Of a stretch of 64,000 nt of DNA, positions 41,505-52,014 are shown one piece after another (position 1 is the first letter of the stretch; each line of letters opens with the position of its first letter). Location of the stretch: the NCBI GenBank assembly GCA_963575745.1, contig CAUYUJ010009369.1:409210-473209 (forward strand). Direction: 5' to 3'. The notes under the pieces were generated by a model. That model had not been told where the DNA came from and ran no database searches. It saw only the letters and a program-made list of their open reading frames with translations. This DNA comes from Prorocentrum cordatum. Lineage: Eukaryota > Sar > Dinophyceae > Prorocentrales > Prorocentraceae. Both the position numbers and the translations under genes were made by a program.

Positions 41505-41760
41505 TCCACCTCCTCCTCCGACTCCTCCTCCTCCACATCCTCCTCCTCCTCCTCCTCCTCCTCCTCCTCCTCCTCCCTCTCCCCTCCTCGTCCCCCCTGC
41601 TCCTCCTTCTCCTCCTCCTCCTCCTCGTCCTCCTCCTCCTCCTCCTGCTCCTCCTCCTCCCCCTCCTCCCTCTCCCCTCCTCCTCCCTCCTCCCTCCTCC
41701 TCCTCCTCCTCCACCTCCTCCTCCTCCTCCTCCTCCTCGTGCTCCTCACCCCCCCTCCGC
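41505..41760. repeat. CTC array
   Basis: CTC units with CCC and TGC interruptions. The GC-rich sequence at 41200-41490 is open on both strands; no motif. Confidence 0.92.
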
Positions 41761-42239
41761 CTGATCCTCATGCCTCAGAAACGCGGATCATCCTTCCGGC
41801 GGCGCCCTCCGGACCATCTGCGCCGCGTGGATGGCAACGCCAGATCGTCCCGTTCAGCGCTTGTGTCGCACCCGCTGCACGGTCTGGCGACGCCACGTGA
41901 CCGACGAAAAAACGACCTGGTTTCACACGAGATGGCACAGCGACCTTACGCGGTAGCCTACGCGGGCAGACGACGCGGTACGCTTCATTAGAAACGAGGG
42001 AATTTACGCGCGACCTTGCGCGGGAAGTGTACGCGCGAGTGTCGGCGAAATGGGACCCGTTTTTCCTCGTCGCTCACGTCAGTCGCGCCATCCTATGGCC
42101 TCATCCGTCTCCTCGTCCCCAGACCCCCTCGCGTCGTGACACAAAGCACGACGGACACTTCTCGGCGACTTCTGGACCCCAGGGGCCCTTCCAGGTGAAA
42201 GGCCAGTTCCCCGGGGATGGGTCCAGACCCCTGGGGGCC

Positions 42240-42255
42240 TAGGCTTTTGTTGTTG

Positions 42256-42286
<31 letters not shown>

Positions 42287-42310
42287 TTTTTTTTTTGGGG
42301 GGGGGGGGGG
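42240..42310. repeat. TTG, TGC, T and G runs
   Basis: TTG units, then TGC units, then a T-run and a G-run. Confidence 0.9.
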
Positions 42311-42704
42311 CACATCACGGGACACCCGATGGAGGAACGCGCTCGACCTGATGCGCCCAAGACGCCGACAGGGCGTCTTCAGTTCGGAGAACATCCGCCG
42401 CCTTGCAAAACAATGGTTCGAATTCGCGTCGGAATGGGAAGGAGGTAGCTACGATTACTAGCCACAAACGCAGGAATACATGATTCTCATGGACAGCTCA
42501 CGTTGCCAGCGTGCTGGCTGGCAAACGCGCCATTCCGCGACGGCGAAAAAGTCAGCCGTATCAGGAGCTCCAGTCGGAGCAGTCAGTACTGCTGCTGTTG
42601 TTATTTTTGGTGCCCTCTCCCAGACGGCGCTCCCGCTGATCCGGGGCGAAGCCCAGGTGGGTCTGTGGCCTGCGGCCCCCCAGCGCACGCGCAGAACCCT
42701 GCTA

Positions 42705-42860
42705 AGACAAGCGCGTTCCACTACTCGCAAAGTAACTACTCGCAAATGGCATGGATCAGCCGTGGGGGATTTACGATCCACTGCATCGAGGCAAGCACGT
42801 GCTTTTCGGACGCTTGCGAGTAGGCCCTTGGCTAGTAGTGGACGGCGCTCGGTGACTGCT
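42705..42860. mobile_element. Family Q element
   Basis: CGCGTTCCACTACTCGCAAA, CATCGAGGCAAGCACGTGCT and GACGCTTGCGAGTAGGCCC, matching 19675-19840 in TerD intron 1. Confidence 0.8.
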
Positions 42861-42934
42861 GGCTGGCTGGCATGCCGAGCCCGCAGATCGCGACCAGGGG
42901 CGGGATCGACTCTGCTCGGCGGCGGGTGAAGTGG

Positions 42935-43065
42935 TGAAGTGAGCAGGAGAAGGCCCTCTCAGAAGACGGCGGGTTTTCTCAGAAGCCTTTCCGGCCTCCC
43001 GAAAGGCTTCCTTTGCCTCCGGGGAAGCCTCAGAAACAACCTTCAGGAGGCCGGGGATTCCCGAG
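42935..43065. mobile_element. Family L element
   Basis: GGCCCTCTCAGAAGACGGCG, TTTTCTCAGAAGCC and GGGGAAGCCTCAGAAAC. Confidence 0.65.
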
Positions 43066-43199
43066 CTCTGTTTTGCATTTTTCCTAGAATCCTGTGATGT
43101 TAGGTTCTCGTTTTGATGAAAAAGCCCCCGCGTACCTCCTCTCCTCCGGACTCCTCCTCCTCCTCCACCTCCTCCCTCCTTTCTGCGCTTCCCCCACCA

Positions 43200-44030
43200 A
43201 GTGCAACGCTTCGTGGCCCCATAGGGAACTCCACCGAAGGCCTTAGTGGCTGCTCTCGCAGGACACCACCGCACCCATGTCGGCACACCGCTCACACGTT
43301 TCGTGGCCCCATAGGGAGCTCCACCCAAGGCCCCAGTGGCTGCGCTCGCATGACACCACCGCACCAATTTCGGCACACCCCTCACATGTTTCGTGGCCCC
43401 ACAAGGAGCCCGACCGAAGGCCCCAGTGGCTGCGCTCGCATGACACCACCGCACCCGTTTCAGCACACCACTCACACGCTTCGTGGCCCCATCGGACCAC
43501 CGCACCCATTTCAGCACACCGCTCACACGGTTCGTGGCCCCATAGGGAGCTCCACCGAAGGCCACAGTGGTTGCGCTCGCGTGACACCACCGCACCCATT
43601 TCGGCACACCCCTCACACGCTTCGTGTCCCCATAGGGAGCTCCACCGAAGGCCCCAGTGGCTGCGCTCGCAGGACACCACCGCACCCGTTTCGGCACACC
43701 GCTCGCACGCTTCGTGGCCCCAGAAAGAACTCCACTGAAGGCCCCGGTGGCTGCGCTCGCATGACACCACCGCACCACCGCACCCAAGTCGGCACACCCA
43801 TCACACGCTTCGTTGCCCCACAAGGAGCCACACCGAAGGCCCCAGTGGCTGTGCTCGCCTGACACCACCGCACCCGTTTCGGCACACCGCTCGCACGCTT
43901 CGTGGCACCACGAGGAGCTCCACCGAAGGCCCCAATGGCTGCGCTCGCATGACACCACCGTGCCCATCCTGGCACACCCCATCACACGTTTCGTGCCCCA
44001 TAAGGAGCTCCACCGAAGACGATACCAACA
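43200..44030. repeat. 90-base satellite, nine to ten units
   Basis: TTCGTGGCCCCATAGGGAGC recurs at 90-base spacing (about 43211, 43301, 43391, 43481, then after a 51-base short unit 43532, 43622, 43712, 43810, 43900, 43991). As 90 is divisible by three, frames stay open on both strands, which explains the long apparent proteins. Diverged relatives are at 8.1-8.4 and 33.4-33.8 kb. Confidence 0.95.
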
Positions 44031-44112
44031 ATTGCGTTACTCAGAACTGCATGTGGTTGGGTCCTTCGCCATGATATTTTTGTTTGGGGGGGACTTCTGA
44101 GTCTTCTAGTAG

Positions 44113-44329
44113 AGGCCTCCTAGATGAGATCGGAGTAGATGGGGTCGGAGGATCGCGCCGCATCGGGGATTCATCGGCGACGAACCAGCGATGCACCGCC
44201 GACGTCGGCGATGCATCAGCGACGTCGACGTGAAGCAGAGCGGGCTGCACATCCAGCCACATCGGCGATGCATCGGCGATGCGGCGCGATCCTCCGACCC
44301 CATCTACTCCGACCCCATCTGGGAGGCCT
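44113..44329. mobile_element. Family E element
   Basis: TIRs AGGCCTCCTAGATGAGATCG and GACCCCATCTGGGAGGCCT; internal CATCGGCGATGCATCGGC. Very similar to 12021-12249. Confidence 0.92.
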
Positions 44330-44339
44330 AGATCCTCAT

Positions 44340-44515
44340 CTCCTCCTCCTCCTCCTCCTTCTCCTCTTCCTCCTCCTCCTCCTCCACCACCACCACCTCC
44401 ACCTCCTCCTCCTCCTTCCTCCTTCCTCCTCCTCCTCCTCCTCCTCCTCCTCCTCCTCCTCCTCCTCCTCCTCCTCCTCCCTCCTCCTCCTCCTCCCCCC
44501 CTCCTCCTCGGGGGA
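44340..44515. repeat. CTC / CCA array
   Basis: CTC units with a CCACCA segment. Confidence 0.92.
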
Positions 44516-44579
44516 ACCTCATCTAAGAGGCCTGGATCCCGAGAAGGCCCACCCCTTCGCCCTTCACCTCTGGGCCCGC

Positions 44580-44705
44580 CGCCGAGGCTCTGCGGCCGAG
44601 CCCACGGCAGCACGCGGCGCAGCGGGGCGCCGCCCGAGCAGGGCCCCGAACAAAACGGAGGCGCGGTGTGCGCCCCAGCCCGGCGCTCGCGCCGCGCCTG
44701 CCACC
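44580..44705 (-). CDS. Possible Cys-containing exon after a family O-like end (weak)
   Basis: In gene sense, GCGTCCCTGGGCCCTTTGAG and GGTGGCAG (an end like that of family O) precede ARRERRAGAHTAPPFCSGPC, then SGGAPLRRVLPWARPQS. The C-x3-C pair recalls TSP3-series exons, but there is no Asp loop. GC-rich composition makes chance opening likely. Confidence 0.3.
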
Positions 44706-44784
44706 CTCAAAGGGCCCAGGGACGCCCCCCACTCCTCATCATCCTCCTCCTCCTTCTCCTCCTCCGCCTCCTACCCCCCCCCGC

Positions 44785-44857
44785 TCGTTTTCATCTTCGT
44801 CGTCTTCAGGGTCGGCGGCACCGGCCGTTAGGCCTTCGCAATCCTCCCCTCAAAGAG
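44785..44857 (-). CDS. Possible acidic exon downstream of a family O element (weak)
   Basis: Directly after the family O copy at 44868-45029 the minus frame reads EDCEGLTAGAADPEDDEDEN. Its position at the 3' end of a presumed introner suggests an exon. It lies downstream of the HSP70 stop. No family match. Confidence 0.35.
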
Positions 44858-44867
44858 CCCAGGGACG

Positions 44868-45029
44868 CCCCAAGAAATAGGCACGAATCCAAGGACCTCC
44901 CATCGATCCCTCTGTTTTCTGGATGGATGTTCGTCTTTCTATCCCCCCGCCCCCCCCCACTTCCCTCAGTTGCCATCCTTGTCCAGAGAATCGACAGTTA
45001 ATTATGTCTGTGCGCTCTTCCCCCTCCTG
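44868..45029 (-). mobile_element. Family O element
   Basis: In gene sense CTGTCAG is followed by GAGGGGGAAGAGCGCACAG; it ends GGGGCGTCCCTGGGCTCTTT. Same orientation as all other copies. Confidence 0.75.
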
Positions 45030-45309
45030 ACAGATCCTCCTCCCCCGCCCACCTCCCAGATCTAACCAGGCCGCAGCGCATCCCTATCCCCTATACTGAC
45101 AAGCCTCAAAGCGATGAACATTTTAGGGGTGCGCTCTCAGAAACTGAGGGGAACATTCAGATCGGCATCGAAACAAGGCGATGGCAACCAAAGGGGCAGG
45201 GATGTGTTTCAGCCTGATAGAAATCATCCTTCCCCGCCCAACCTCCCAGCGATCGAGGAAGAGACACGAGACAGACACATGGTAACTCTGGGGGTCCATG
45301 CGCCTTTCT

Positions 45310-45395
45310 CGGATCGGCGCTGGAGGCGCCGCCAGGGGGCCCCAACGACACTCCGAGGAGTCCGCGCAGACTTCCGCATTGTCATGTTTACGTAA
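45310..45395. mobile_element. Family B element, truncated
   Basis: CGGATCGGCGCTGGAGGCGC, CCGAGGAGTCCGCGCAGACT and GTCATGTTTACG; the left arm is mostly gone. Confidence 0.6.
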
Positions 45396-45416
45396 TTGCT
45401 TGTTCTCCCAAATTTA

Positions 45417-45561
45417 GGTCGGGCCTGTCCCCCTAAAGGCGAATTCTGGACGAACAATGAACATAGCCAAACAATACAAGGCAATTCTCAAAAGTACTCA
45501 AAATAGTCCCCCGATTTTTTGACAATTTCTGAATCCCCCCTGTAGAGGGACAAGCCCGACC
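45417..45561 (+). mobile_element. Family A element downstream of HSP70
   Basis: TTAGGTCGGGCCTGTCCCCC and TGTAGAGGGACAAGCCCGAC. It ends 82 bases beyond the HSP70 stop codon. Confidence 0.9.
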
Positions 45562-45643
45562 TGACCCTAAGTGGAAATCCTCCCTGGCAAGCCTCAGACG
45601 CACCCGCTCTCCCTGCGTCGTGAGGGAGCGTCAAGCGATTGGG

Positions 45644-47584
45644 CTAGTCCACCTCCTCCACGGTGGGCCCTGCGCCGCCGCCGGCGGCGTTCCCGCCGCC
45701 GCCTGGCATGCCACCGTCTGGCATCTCGCCGCCGCCGGCGGCCTGGTACACCTTCATCATGATGGGGTTGACGATGCCCTCCAGCTCCTTTTGCTTACCC
45801 TCGAACTCATCCTTCTCGGCCAGCTGGTTTTTGTCCAGCCAGTCGAGGGCATCCTGCACCGCCTTCTCGATCTTCTCCTTGTCTCCATCCTCGAACTTCT
45901 CCTTGAGCTTCTCCTCCTGCAGGGTGTTGCGCATGGTGAAGCAATAGTTCTCGAGTCCGTTCTTCGCTTCGATCTTTTGCTTGGTCGTCTCGTCCTCAGC
46001 GCGATACTTTTCTGCCTCCTGCACCATCCTGTCGATCTCCGCCTGGGACAGCCGCCCCTTCTCGTTGGTGATGGTTATCTGATTCGACTTGCCAGTTGAC
46101 TTGTCCTGTGCGCCCACGTTCAAGATGCCGTTAGCGTCGATGTCGAACGTCACCTCGATCTGCGGCACGCCGCGCGGGGCGGGCGGGATGCCATCGAGGT
46201 GGAACTTGCCCAACAAGTTGTTGTCCTTGGTCATCGCGCGCTCACCCTCGAACACCTGGATGAGCACTCCTGGCTGATTATCGGCATAGGTGGTGAACGT
46301 TTGGCCCTTCTTGGTTGGGATCGTGGTGTTCCGCTCGATGAGCTTGGTCATCACCCCGCCGGCGGTTTCCAGGCCCATCGAAAGTGGTGTCACGTCGAGC
46401 AGCAATAGATCCTGAACCTGCGAGGAGCCTTCGCCAGTGAGGATGGCGGCCTGCACTGCCGCGCCGAAGGCCACGGCCTCATCCGGGTTGATGGACCTGT
46501 TGGGTTCTTTGCCGTTGAAGAACTCCTGGATCATGGCCTGCACCTTCGGGATGCGCGTGGAACCACCCACCAGAACGACCTCGTGCACATTCTTCTTATC
46601 GATGCCGCTGTCGCGCAAGCATTTCTCAACGGGGCCCATGGAATTTCGGAAGTAATCCATGTTGAGCTCCTCGAATCGGGCGCGCGACAGCGAGCAGGAG
46701 AAATCGATTCCCTCGAAGAGCGAGTCAATCTCGATCGTGGCCTGCGTGGAGGAGGAGAGGGTCCTCTTGGCGCGCTCGCACTGCGTCCGCAGGCGGCGGA
46801 TGGCACGCTGGTTGCCGTCGAGGGCCTTGCCCCTGTTCTTGCGTTTGAAGTCCTGCATGCAGAAGTCCACGATACGGTTGTCGAAGTCCTCGCCCCCCAG
46901 GTGTGTGTCCCCGGCGGTGGCCTTCACCTCGAAGATGCCGTCCTCGATTGTCAGCAGGGAGACGTCGAAGGTGCCCCCACCCATGTCGTAAATCAAGATG
47001 TTCTTCTCGCCGCTGCCCTTCTTGTCGAGGCCGTACGCGATCGCCGCCGCGGTGGGCTCGTTGATAATTCGAAGGACGTTCATGCCCGAGATCGTCCCGG
47101 CATCCTTGGTAGCCTGGCGCTGCGAGTCGTTGAAATAAGCCGGGACGGTCACGACAGCATCGTTGCACTTGGACCCCAAGTAGGCCTCGGCGGTCTCTTT
47201 CATCTTGAGCAGGATCATCGAGGATACCTCCTCTGGGTGAAACTTCTTCTCCTCGCCCTGTGCAGTCACAACAATCATCGGCTTGTCGCCCGTCCCTGCC
47301 TCGACCTTGAAAGGCCACAACTTGATGTCTGCCTGCACGATCGGGTCCGCGAACTTGCGACCGATCAACCGCTTCGCATCGAAGACCGTGTTCTCTGGGT
47401 TGCGGGCCACCTGGTTCTTGGCCGCGTCCCCGATCAGGCGCTCGCTGTCTGTGAAGGCGACGTAGGACGGCGTCGTGCGATTGCCTTGATCGTTGGCGAT
47501 GATCTCGACGCCGTCGTTCTTCCACACCCCGACGCAGGAGTAGGTGGTACCCAGATCGATGCCAACAGCGGTCTTCTTCGACAT
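45644..47584 (-). CDS. HSP70: Cytosolic HSP70 chaperone, intronless
   Basis: 646 codons from ATG at 47584 to TAG at 45644, the usual length for eukaryotic cytosolic HSP70. The N-terminal ATPase domain has [14 protein letters not shown] near residue 8, [19 protein letters not shown] near 200 and [13 protein letters not shown] near 340. The substrate-binding domain follows, and the C-terminus is Gly/Met-rich ending [12 protein letters not shown] binds TPR co-chaperones and marks a cytosolic form with no ER or organelle signal. It binds exposed hydrophobic peptides and releases them on ATP hydrolysis with J-proteins and exchange factors. The frame is open upstream to 48061 but that part is low-complexity and family U. 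There is no intron, whereas the neighbouring TerD gene has nine or more, and a spliced-leader copy lies just upstream: both suggest an origin from reinserted mRNA. No promoter seen. Identity is certain; expression is not shown. Confidence 0.99.
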   Translation of the reverse strand: MSKKTAVGIDLGTTYSCVGVWKNDGVEIIANDQGNRTTPSYVAFTDSERLIGDAAKNQVARNPENTVFDAKRLIGRKFADPIVQADIKLWPFKVEAGTGDKPMIVVTAQGEEKKFHPEEVSSMILLKMKETAEAYLGSKCNDAVVTVPAYFNDSQRQATKDAGTISGMNVLRIINEPTAAAIAYGLDKKGSGEKNILIYDMGGGTFDVSLLTIEDGIFEVKATAGDTHLGGEDFDNRIVDFCMQDFKRKNRGKALDGNQRAIRRLRTQCERAKRTLSSSTQATIEIDSLFEGIDFSCSLSRARFEELNMDYFRNSMGPVEKCLRDSGIDKKNVHEVVLVGGSTRIPKVQAMIQEFFNGKEPNRSINPDEAVAFGAAVQAAILTGEGSSQVQDLLLLDVTPLSMGLETAGGVMTKLIERNTTIPTKKGQTFTTYADNQPGVLIQVFEGERAMTKDNNLLGKFHLDGIPPAPRGVPQIEVTFDIDANGILNVGAQDKSTGKSNQITITNEKGRLSQAEIDRMVQEAEKYRAEDETTKQKIEAKNGLENYCFTMRNTLQEEKLKEKFEDGDKEKIEKAVQDALDWLDKNQLAEKDEFEGKQKELEGIVNPIMMKVYQAAGGGEMPDGGMPGGGGNAAGGGAGPTVEEVD

Positions 47585-47666
47585 GTGTGCCGCGTGCCAC
47601 TGCCGCAAGGGCAGGAGATTGCTTAGCAAGACTATTGGACCTGGAGTTGGCCTCGGACCCAGATTG

Positions 47667-47688
47667 CTTGAGCCAGAATGGCGAAGGA
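47667..47688 (-). other. Relict dinoflagellate spliced leader
   Basis: Read on the minus strand, 19 of 22 bases match the conserved dinoflagellate spliced leader, ending TCTGGCTCAAG; mismatches at leader positions 4, 6 and 13. It lies 82 bases before the HSP70 ATG. Genomic leader copies at this place arise when a trans-spliced mRNA is copied back into the genome. Chance of such a match at this site and strand is very small. Confidence 0.85.
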
Positions 47689-47754
47689 CCTCGGGCGCTC
47701 CCCGCTGTGACAAATCATGACGGCGGGAGCCTGGGTAATCCCCCCCCTCTTGTG

Positions 47755-47944
47755 AGCGTTTTCTTATTCGGCGTTTCGACATTGGGCGGAAGGGGGGGAG
47801 AGGGGGGGGGGAAGGGGGGAGTCTGGCTTCGGACCTCTGCGCAGCGCGACTGTCTGCAACAGTGCGTCCCATGGGGGAGGCCCTACCTGCTCGCAACAGG
47901 CGCCAGAAACAGCCAAGATCCACTCCATGGGGGAAGGGGGTGCC

Positions 47945-47945
<1 letters not shown>
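47755..47945 (-). mobile_element. Family U element
   Basis: Reverse complement of 10215-10350 plus 10522-10560: TTCTTATTCGGCGTTTCGAC, TGCGTCCCATGGGGGAGG and CAGGCGCCAGAAACAGCCA. Intact here, without the family A insertion, but with a G-run. Confidence 0.75.
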
Positions 47946-48040
<95 letters not shown>

Positions 48041-48209
48041 CCGCGCCGAGTGGCAAACCAATGGCCTTGGATGACCGAGACCTCCGACCAGGTCTGCCCC
48101 GTGGGCGGCCCCCGAGGCCCCGACCTCTTCTCCTGGGGGTTACTTCGCTTTCGCTCCGGATCAGCTCTTGATGTCCCTGGGGCCCGGTGGCGGGCCCAAG
48201 AGGCCGATT

Positions 48210-48282
48210 CTTATATATATATGTGTGTATATATATGTATATATGTGTATAGTTATTTATTTATTTATTTATTTATTTGTTT

Positions 48283-48310
<28 letters not shown>
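48210..48310. repeat. TA and TTTA repeat
   Basis: TATATATGTG units, then ATTT units, then TA units. Confidence 0.92.
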
Positions 48311-48314
<4 letters not shown>

Positions 48315-48539
48315 TATCTATTCCTCTTCCTATAGTTTTATAAGCCCGGGCGGGGGAAATCCCTCCCTCCCCCCCCCAAAAAAAAACGGACTCCGGGGAT
48401 CTGGGGCTTTGGGACGCTCCGGACGGGCCTCGAAGCGCCCCCCCGGGCCTCGCAGGGCGTTCTGCCATGCCTTCCCAGCACACCTAGGGCGATCAGGGGG
48501 GTCATCGGAGACGTCCCAGAGACCCCCAAGGCAGCACAA

Positions 48540-49060
48540 GAGCGCTCCAAGAGTGACCGACGTGACCTCAAGATGGCCCAAGAGGCCTCCAGGACGGCCC
48601 CAAAGAGGCCTCCAAGAGCACCCCCAAGAAGGCCCCAAGAGGCACAAATCATTGATTTTCTATTGGTGTTCGGTGAATTTTCGGGTTCTCCTCTTTTCGG
48701 CTTCCCGACGCTCCAAGACAGCGGCCTTCTGGGCGTCCGAAGCTGCCTGGGAGGCTCCAAAATCGCCCACAACCATCTGAAAGGGCTTCCAGGCAGTCCA
48801 AGAAAGCCCCAAAACGGCACAACACGGGTCCAAGATGGCCCTCAGAGAGCCCCATGGCTGCCCAAGATGGCCCCAAGGCACCCTCCGAAGCATTCCAAAT
48901 CGTGACCCGGTCGTTCGGGAAGACCGCGGTTGGAGGCAGGGTGGCCCGAGGAAGCCTTCAGAGGCCCCCAGAATACGCCCAGGAGGCCTCCAGAATGCCT
49001 TAAGAAAACCCGAAACAACTTTTGTAAGGCCCGCAGAGGCTCTCCAAGGAGGAGTCTCCG
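48540..49060. repeat. Degenerate GCCCCAAGAGGCCTCCAAGA repeat
   Basis: Words such as CAAGAGGCCTCC, CCAAGATGGCCC and CAGGAGGCCTCCAGA recur throughout at irregular spacing near 20 bases. Minus-strand frames are rich in Trp, Leu and Gly only because of this. A shorter similar stretch is at 58665-58740. Confidence 0.7.
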
Positions 49061-49269
49061 CAAAAAAGGGCTGAGGAATATGGGGAGAATGCGCAGGGTA
49101 TGGCGAACAATACAGAACAAAACCAGAGGAAGGATAACGAATCACATTACTATAGCGACGATGCCGGAAAACGGCAACAAGGAGCTACCGCTAAATTGTC
49201 GGCTTGACCTTCCTGCTATTCCGCCTGCACGCCACACTTCAAGGACCAAGGTGCACGGCGCGAAGCGCC

Positions 49270-49370
49270 ACTGCAGTCTTATACATATGTATACATATGT
49301 ATATATATATATATGTATATATATGTATATATATACATATACATATCGATCGATCGATCTATATATTGTA
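49270..49370. repeat. TATA/CATA and GATC repeat
   Basis: TACATATGTATA units and four GATC units in a row. Confidence 0.9.
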
Positions 49371-49429
49371 GTGGCCTCCGGCCAGTGCCGCCGATCTCGG
49401 GCGCTCCGCAAGATGATGATCATAATGAT

Positions 49430-50220
49430 GCTGCAGGGGAGAGGGCCAGGGGAGGGGGTGTGCTCTGCAGGGGGAGTCCGCTCGGCAGAGTGAGGGACTG
49501 CAGGGGAGAGGGGTGGTCCGCTCTGAAGGAGGGGGGGCTGCAGGAGAGGAAGTCTGCTCTGCAGGGGGGGGGGGGCAGGGAAGGGGGAGCGCCCGCTCTG
49601 CAGGGGGGGGGGGGGGGCTGCACGGAGCCGGGTCCGCTCTGCAGCGAATGAGGCTGCAGGGAGGGGGGGGTCCGCTCTGCAGGGGGGGTCTCTGGGAGGA
49701 GCAGGCGAGAGGGGGGGGAGCAGGGGGAGGGCGCTCTGCGGGGGGGCTGCTCCGCTCTGGGGGGAGTGGGGCGGGGGGGCGGGGGCGGGTCCGCTCTGCA
49801 GGGGGGGGGGGTGGGGAGGGGGAGCGCCCGGCTCCGCTCTGCAGGGGGGTGGGGGGGCTGCAGGGAGGGGGGGGGTCGGTCCGCTCTGCAGGGGAGGGGG
49901 TCCGCTCTGGGAGGAGGGGGGGCTGCAGGAGGGCGGGTCTGCTCTGCAGAGGGGGGGGGAGCAGGGGAGGAGGGGGGGATCCGCTCTGCAGCAGGGGGGG
50001 GGGGGGGGGGGGGGGGAGGCTGCAGGGAGGAGGTCCGCTCTGCAGGGGGGGGGGTGCTCTGCAGAGGGGGGGGGGGGAGGGGGGGGTCGCTCTGCAGTGG
50101 GGCGGGGGGGCTACAGGGGCGAGGTCCGCTCTGCAGGGGGGGGGGTCGCTGGGCTGCAGGAAGCGAGAGGGGGCGTTCTGCAGGGGATGGGGGGTTCCGC
50201 TCTGGGAGGGGGGGGGGCGA
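49430..50220. repeat. G-run array with GTCCGCTCTGCAGGGGGG unit
   Basis: About 20 irregular copies of CCGCTCTGCAGG separated by runs of 5 to 20 G. The plus strand is almost free of A and T between units, so quadruplex folding is likely. Open frames on both strands are compositional. Confidence 0.95.
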
Positions 50221-50329
50221 AGCACTGAATTAGGTTGGGATTAAGTCGGAAATGATGCCCCCCCCGCAGAGCGAGGCTTGAGCGAGCTCAAGCCCACGCT
50301 CTCAGAAACTCACACGCCGGATCGGCGGA

Positions 50330-50430
50330 TATGTATATATTAAAAAGCCATACATATGAACAGACATGTATGTATATATATATATATGTATATGTATATG
50401 TACATGTGTATATATATATATATATATTAA
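50330..50430. repeat. TATATG repeat
   Basis: TATATA and GTATATGTA units. Confidence 0.9.
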
Positions 50431-50539
50431 ATGAGAAACGCCACGACGGACAGATCGGCTTGTCGGAGATGGGGGGAGCAGCAGGCGGGGCGAGGCGGGG
50501 AAGGGGGGCAGAGCCGCGGGGGATCTTCGGGAGCAAGAA

Positions 50540-50698
50540 TCAAGTCGGGTTTGTCCCTCTACAGGGGGGAAATTCCAAAATAGTCAAAAAATAGTCGGGG
50601 GACGATTTTAAAATTAATGTTTGACCATTTGGGGGCATTTTTGGATTATGTTCTATTTTTCGCCCAAAATTCTCTGTAGGGGGGCAGGCCCGACCTAA
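50540..50698 (-). mobile_element. Family A element with AGCAAGAA duplication
   Basis: AGCAAGAA at 50532-50539 and 50699-50706; TIRs AAGTCGGGTTTGTCCCTCTA and GTAGGGGGGCAGGCCCGAC. Confidence 0.95.
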
Positions 50699-50714
50699 AG
50701 CAAGAAGCGAGACA

Positions 50715-50835
50715 CGCACACACAACATGTCGGCGGTCCGCACGGATCTCTCGTCTCGGCGGCTCTGGCCCCCCCCCCCCCCTGGCGCGCGCGGCGCGCG
50801 CCAGGGGCAGCGCCGGGGGCGCCTCCCGGGGGAGC
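50715..50835. mobile_element. Family B element
   Basis: GGTCCGCACGGATCTC, a C-run, TGGCGCGCGCGGCGCGCGCC and GCGCCGGGGGCGCC; the right arm is incomplete. Confidence 0.65.
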
Positions 50836-51014
50836 CCAGGATGCTTGCACCGAGGGTCTCCGACTGGGTGGGCGGAGGGAAGTGGACGGGTGTGCTGGCT
50901 TTTCGCCACGCTGCGAGCTCGTGCCGCCTCCTGGGCGCCTCGTGGGCGCCCCGCGCTTGGCGGGGTTGCCGCATTTTCGCCACGCTTCCGCCCGCGACGC
51001 CCCGTGGGCGCCCA

Positions 51015-51250
51015 GTACCTTACACCGCATATCTTGCACCGCGTGGCTAACACCCTATAGCTTACAGCGCACTGCTTACGCTGCACAACTTGCACCGCAC
51101 AGCTTAAACGGCATAGCTTACACCACATAGCTTGCACCGCAAAGCTTGAATCGCATAGCATTCACCTCATACCACCTTACGCGGCGTAGCTTGTCGCGCA
51201 CATCTGGCACCACCATAACTCGCACGGCATAGCTTAGACGACATAGCGTT
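51015..51250. repeat. 15-16-base minisatellite (CATAGCTTGCACCGCA)
   Basis: About 14 diverged units with CGCATAGCTTACACC-like sequence at 15 or 16 base spacing. Confidence 0.85.
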
Positions 51251-51789
51251 CACATCCAGACTGCAATAATTCACTGCTTGGGGACCACGCTGGCTAACAC
51301 GTGTATGCAATCTTCTCTTCCCCGTCTTCCCGCGACCGCAGAACATGCGAGTGCCTCGCGGCGACTTGCGTGCCAGGGCAACCTGATCTTAAAGAGCAGT
51401 GGCAACAATGCTGGATTTACTACCTACAAGACCACTCCACCCCAACCCGAAGACCCGAATTTCGGGTTTGGGTGGGTACGGCCTTCATTCGTGTCTTTCA
51501 ATGTTCCCCGACCCCCAACCACCGATGAGAATGGAAGGCATATTGGGGCCTTCGGGTTGGGTTGGGGCGGGGTGATTTGGTCGGTGGTGCCGGGTCGGAT
51601 CCAAAGTTGTTCAAGACGGGAGGGCCTGGCGGAGCGCTCCCGAGCGGCGCGCCTGGCAGACTGGCGTCGCAGCGAGAGCGAGGCCGCAGGGGGAGGCCTC
51701 GACACTACTTGACCTTAGCAGCACCCGCGCCGATACCAGCAAGGGGGGGTCAGAGGCCGCAGGGACAGAAAGGGGAGCCCGGCGGCCAC

Positions 51790-51915
51790 GTCCTCGGTGT
51801 CCGCGATGCCGTCGCCGTCGCTGTCGACGCAGGATTCGCTCCAACAATCGGGGCTCTCCGGCGCCGGGTCCTCGTAGTCCGGGACGCCGTCGCCGTCGCT
51901 GTCGAAGTTGCGCGA
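51790..51915 (-). CDS. Exon encoding two thrombospondin type-3-like repeats
   Basis: 42 codons, phase 0. The acceptor CCCCTCGAG precedes it and a GT donor (ACCGAGGAC|GTGGCC) ends it. Reads SRNFDSDGDGVPDYEDPAPE, then SPDCWSESCVDSDGDGIAD and TED. Two DSDGDG calcium loops are joined by DCWSESC, the same plan as the exon at 3339. It lies upstream (gene sense) of HSP70. Confidence 0.85.
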
Positions 51916-52014
51916 CTCGAGGGGGGACAGGGGAGGACGGGGACCTTCCGATCCGGGCGTCGCAGCAAACAATCGCGATGGCAATTGTTCGTCGCGTTCG
52001 GCCTCTGGATAAAA

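Noticed and set aside
42771-43985. 404-codon minus-strand frame across the 90-base satellite
   Set aside because: Other frames on both strands are also open because the unit is divisible by three; no known domain and no sign of one favoured frame.
48338-49145. Trp/Leu/Gly-rich minus-strand frames
   Set aside because: They come from the degenerate CAAGAGGCCTCC repeat.
49359-50244. Long Pro/Ser-rich and Gly-rich frames in the G-run array
   Set aside because: Purely compositional; open on both strands.
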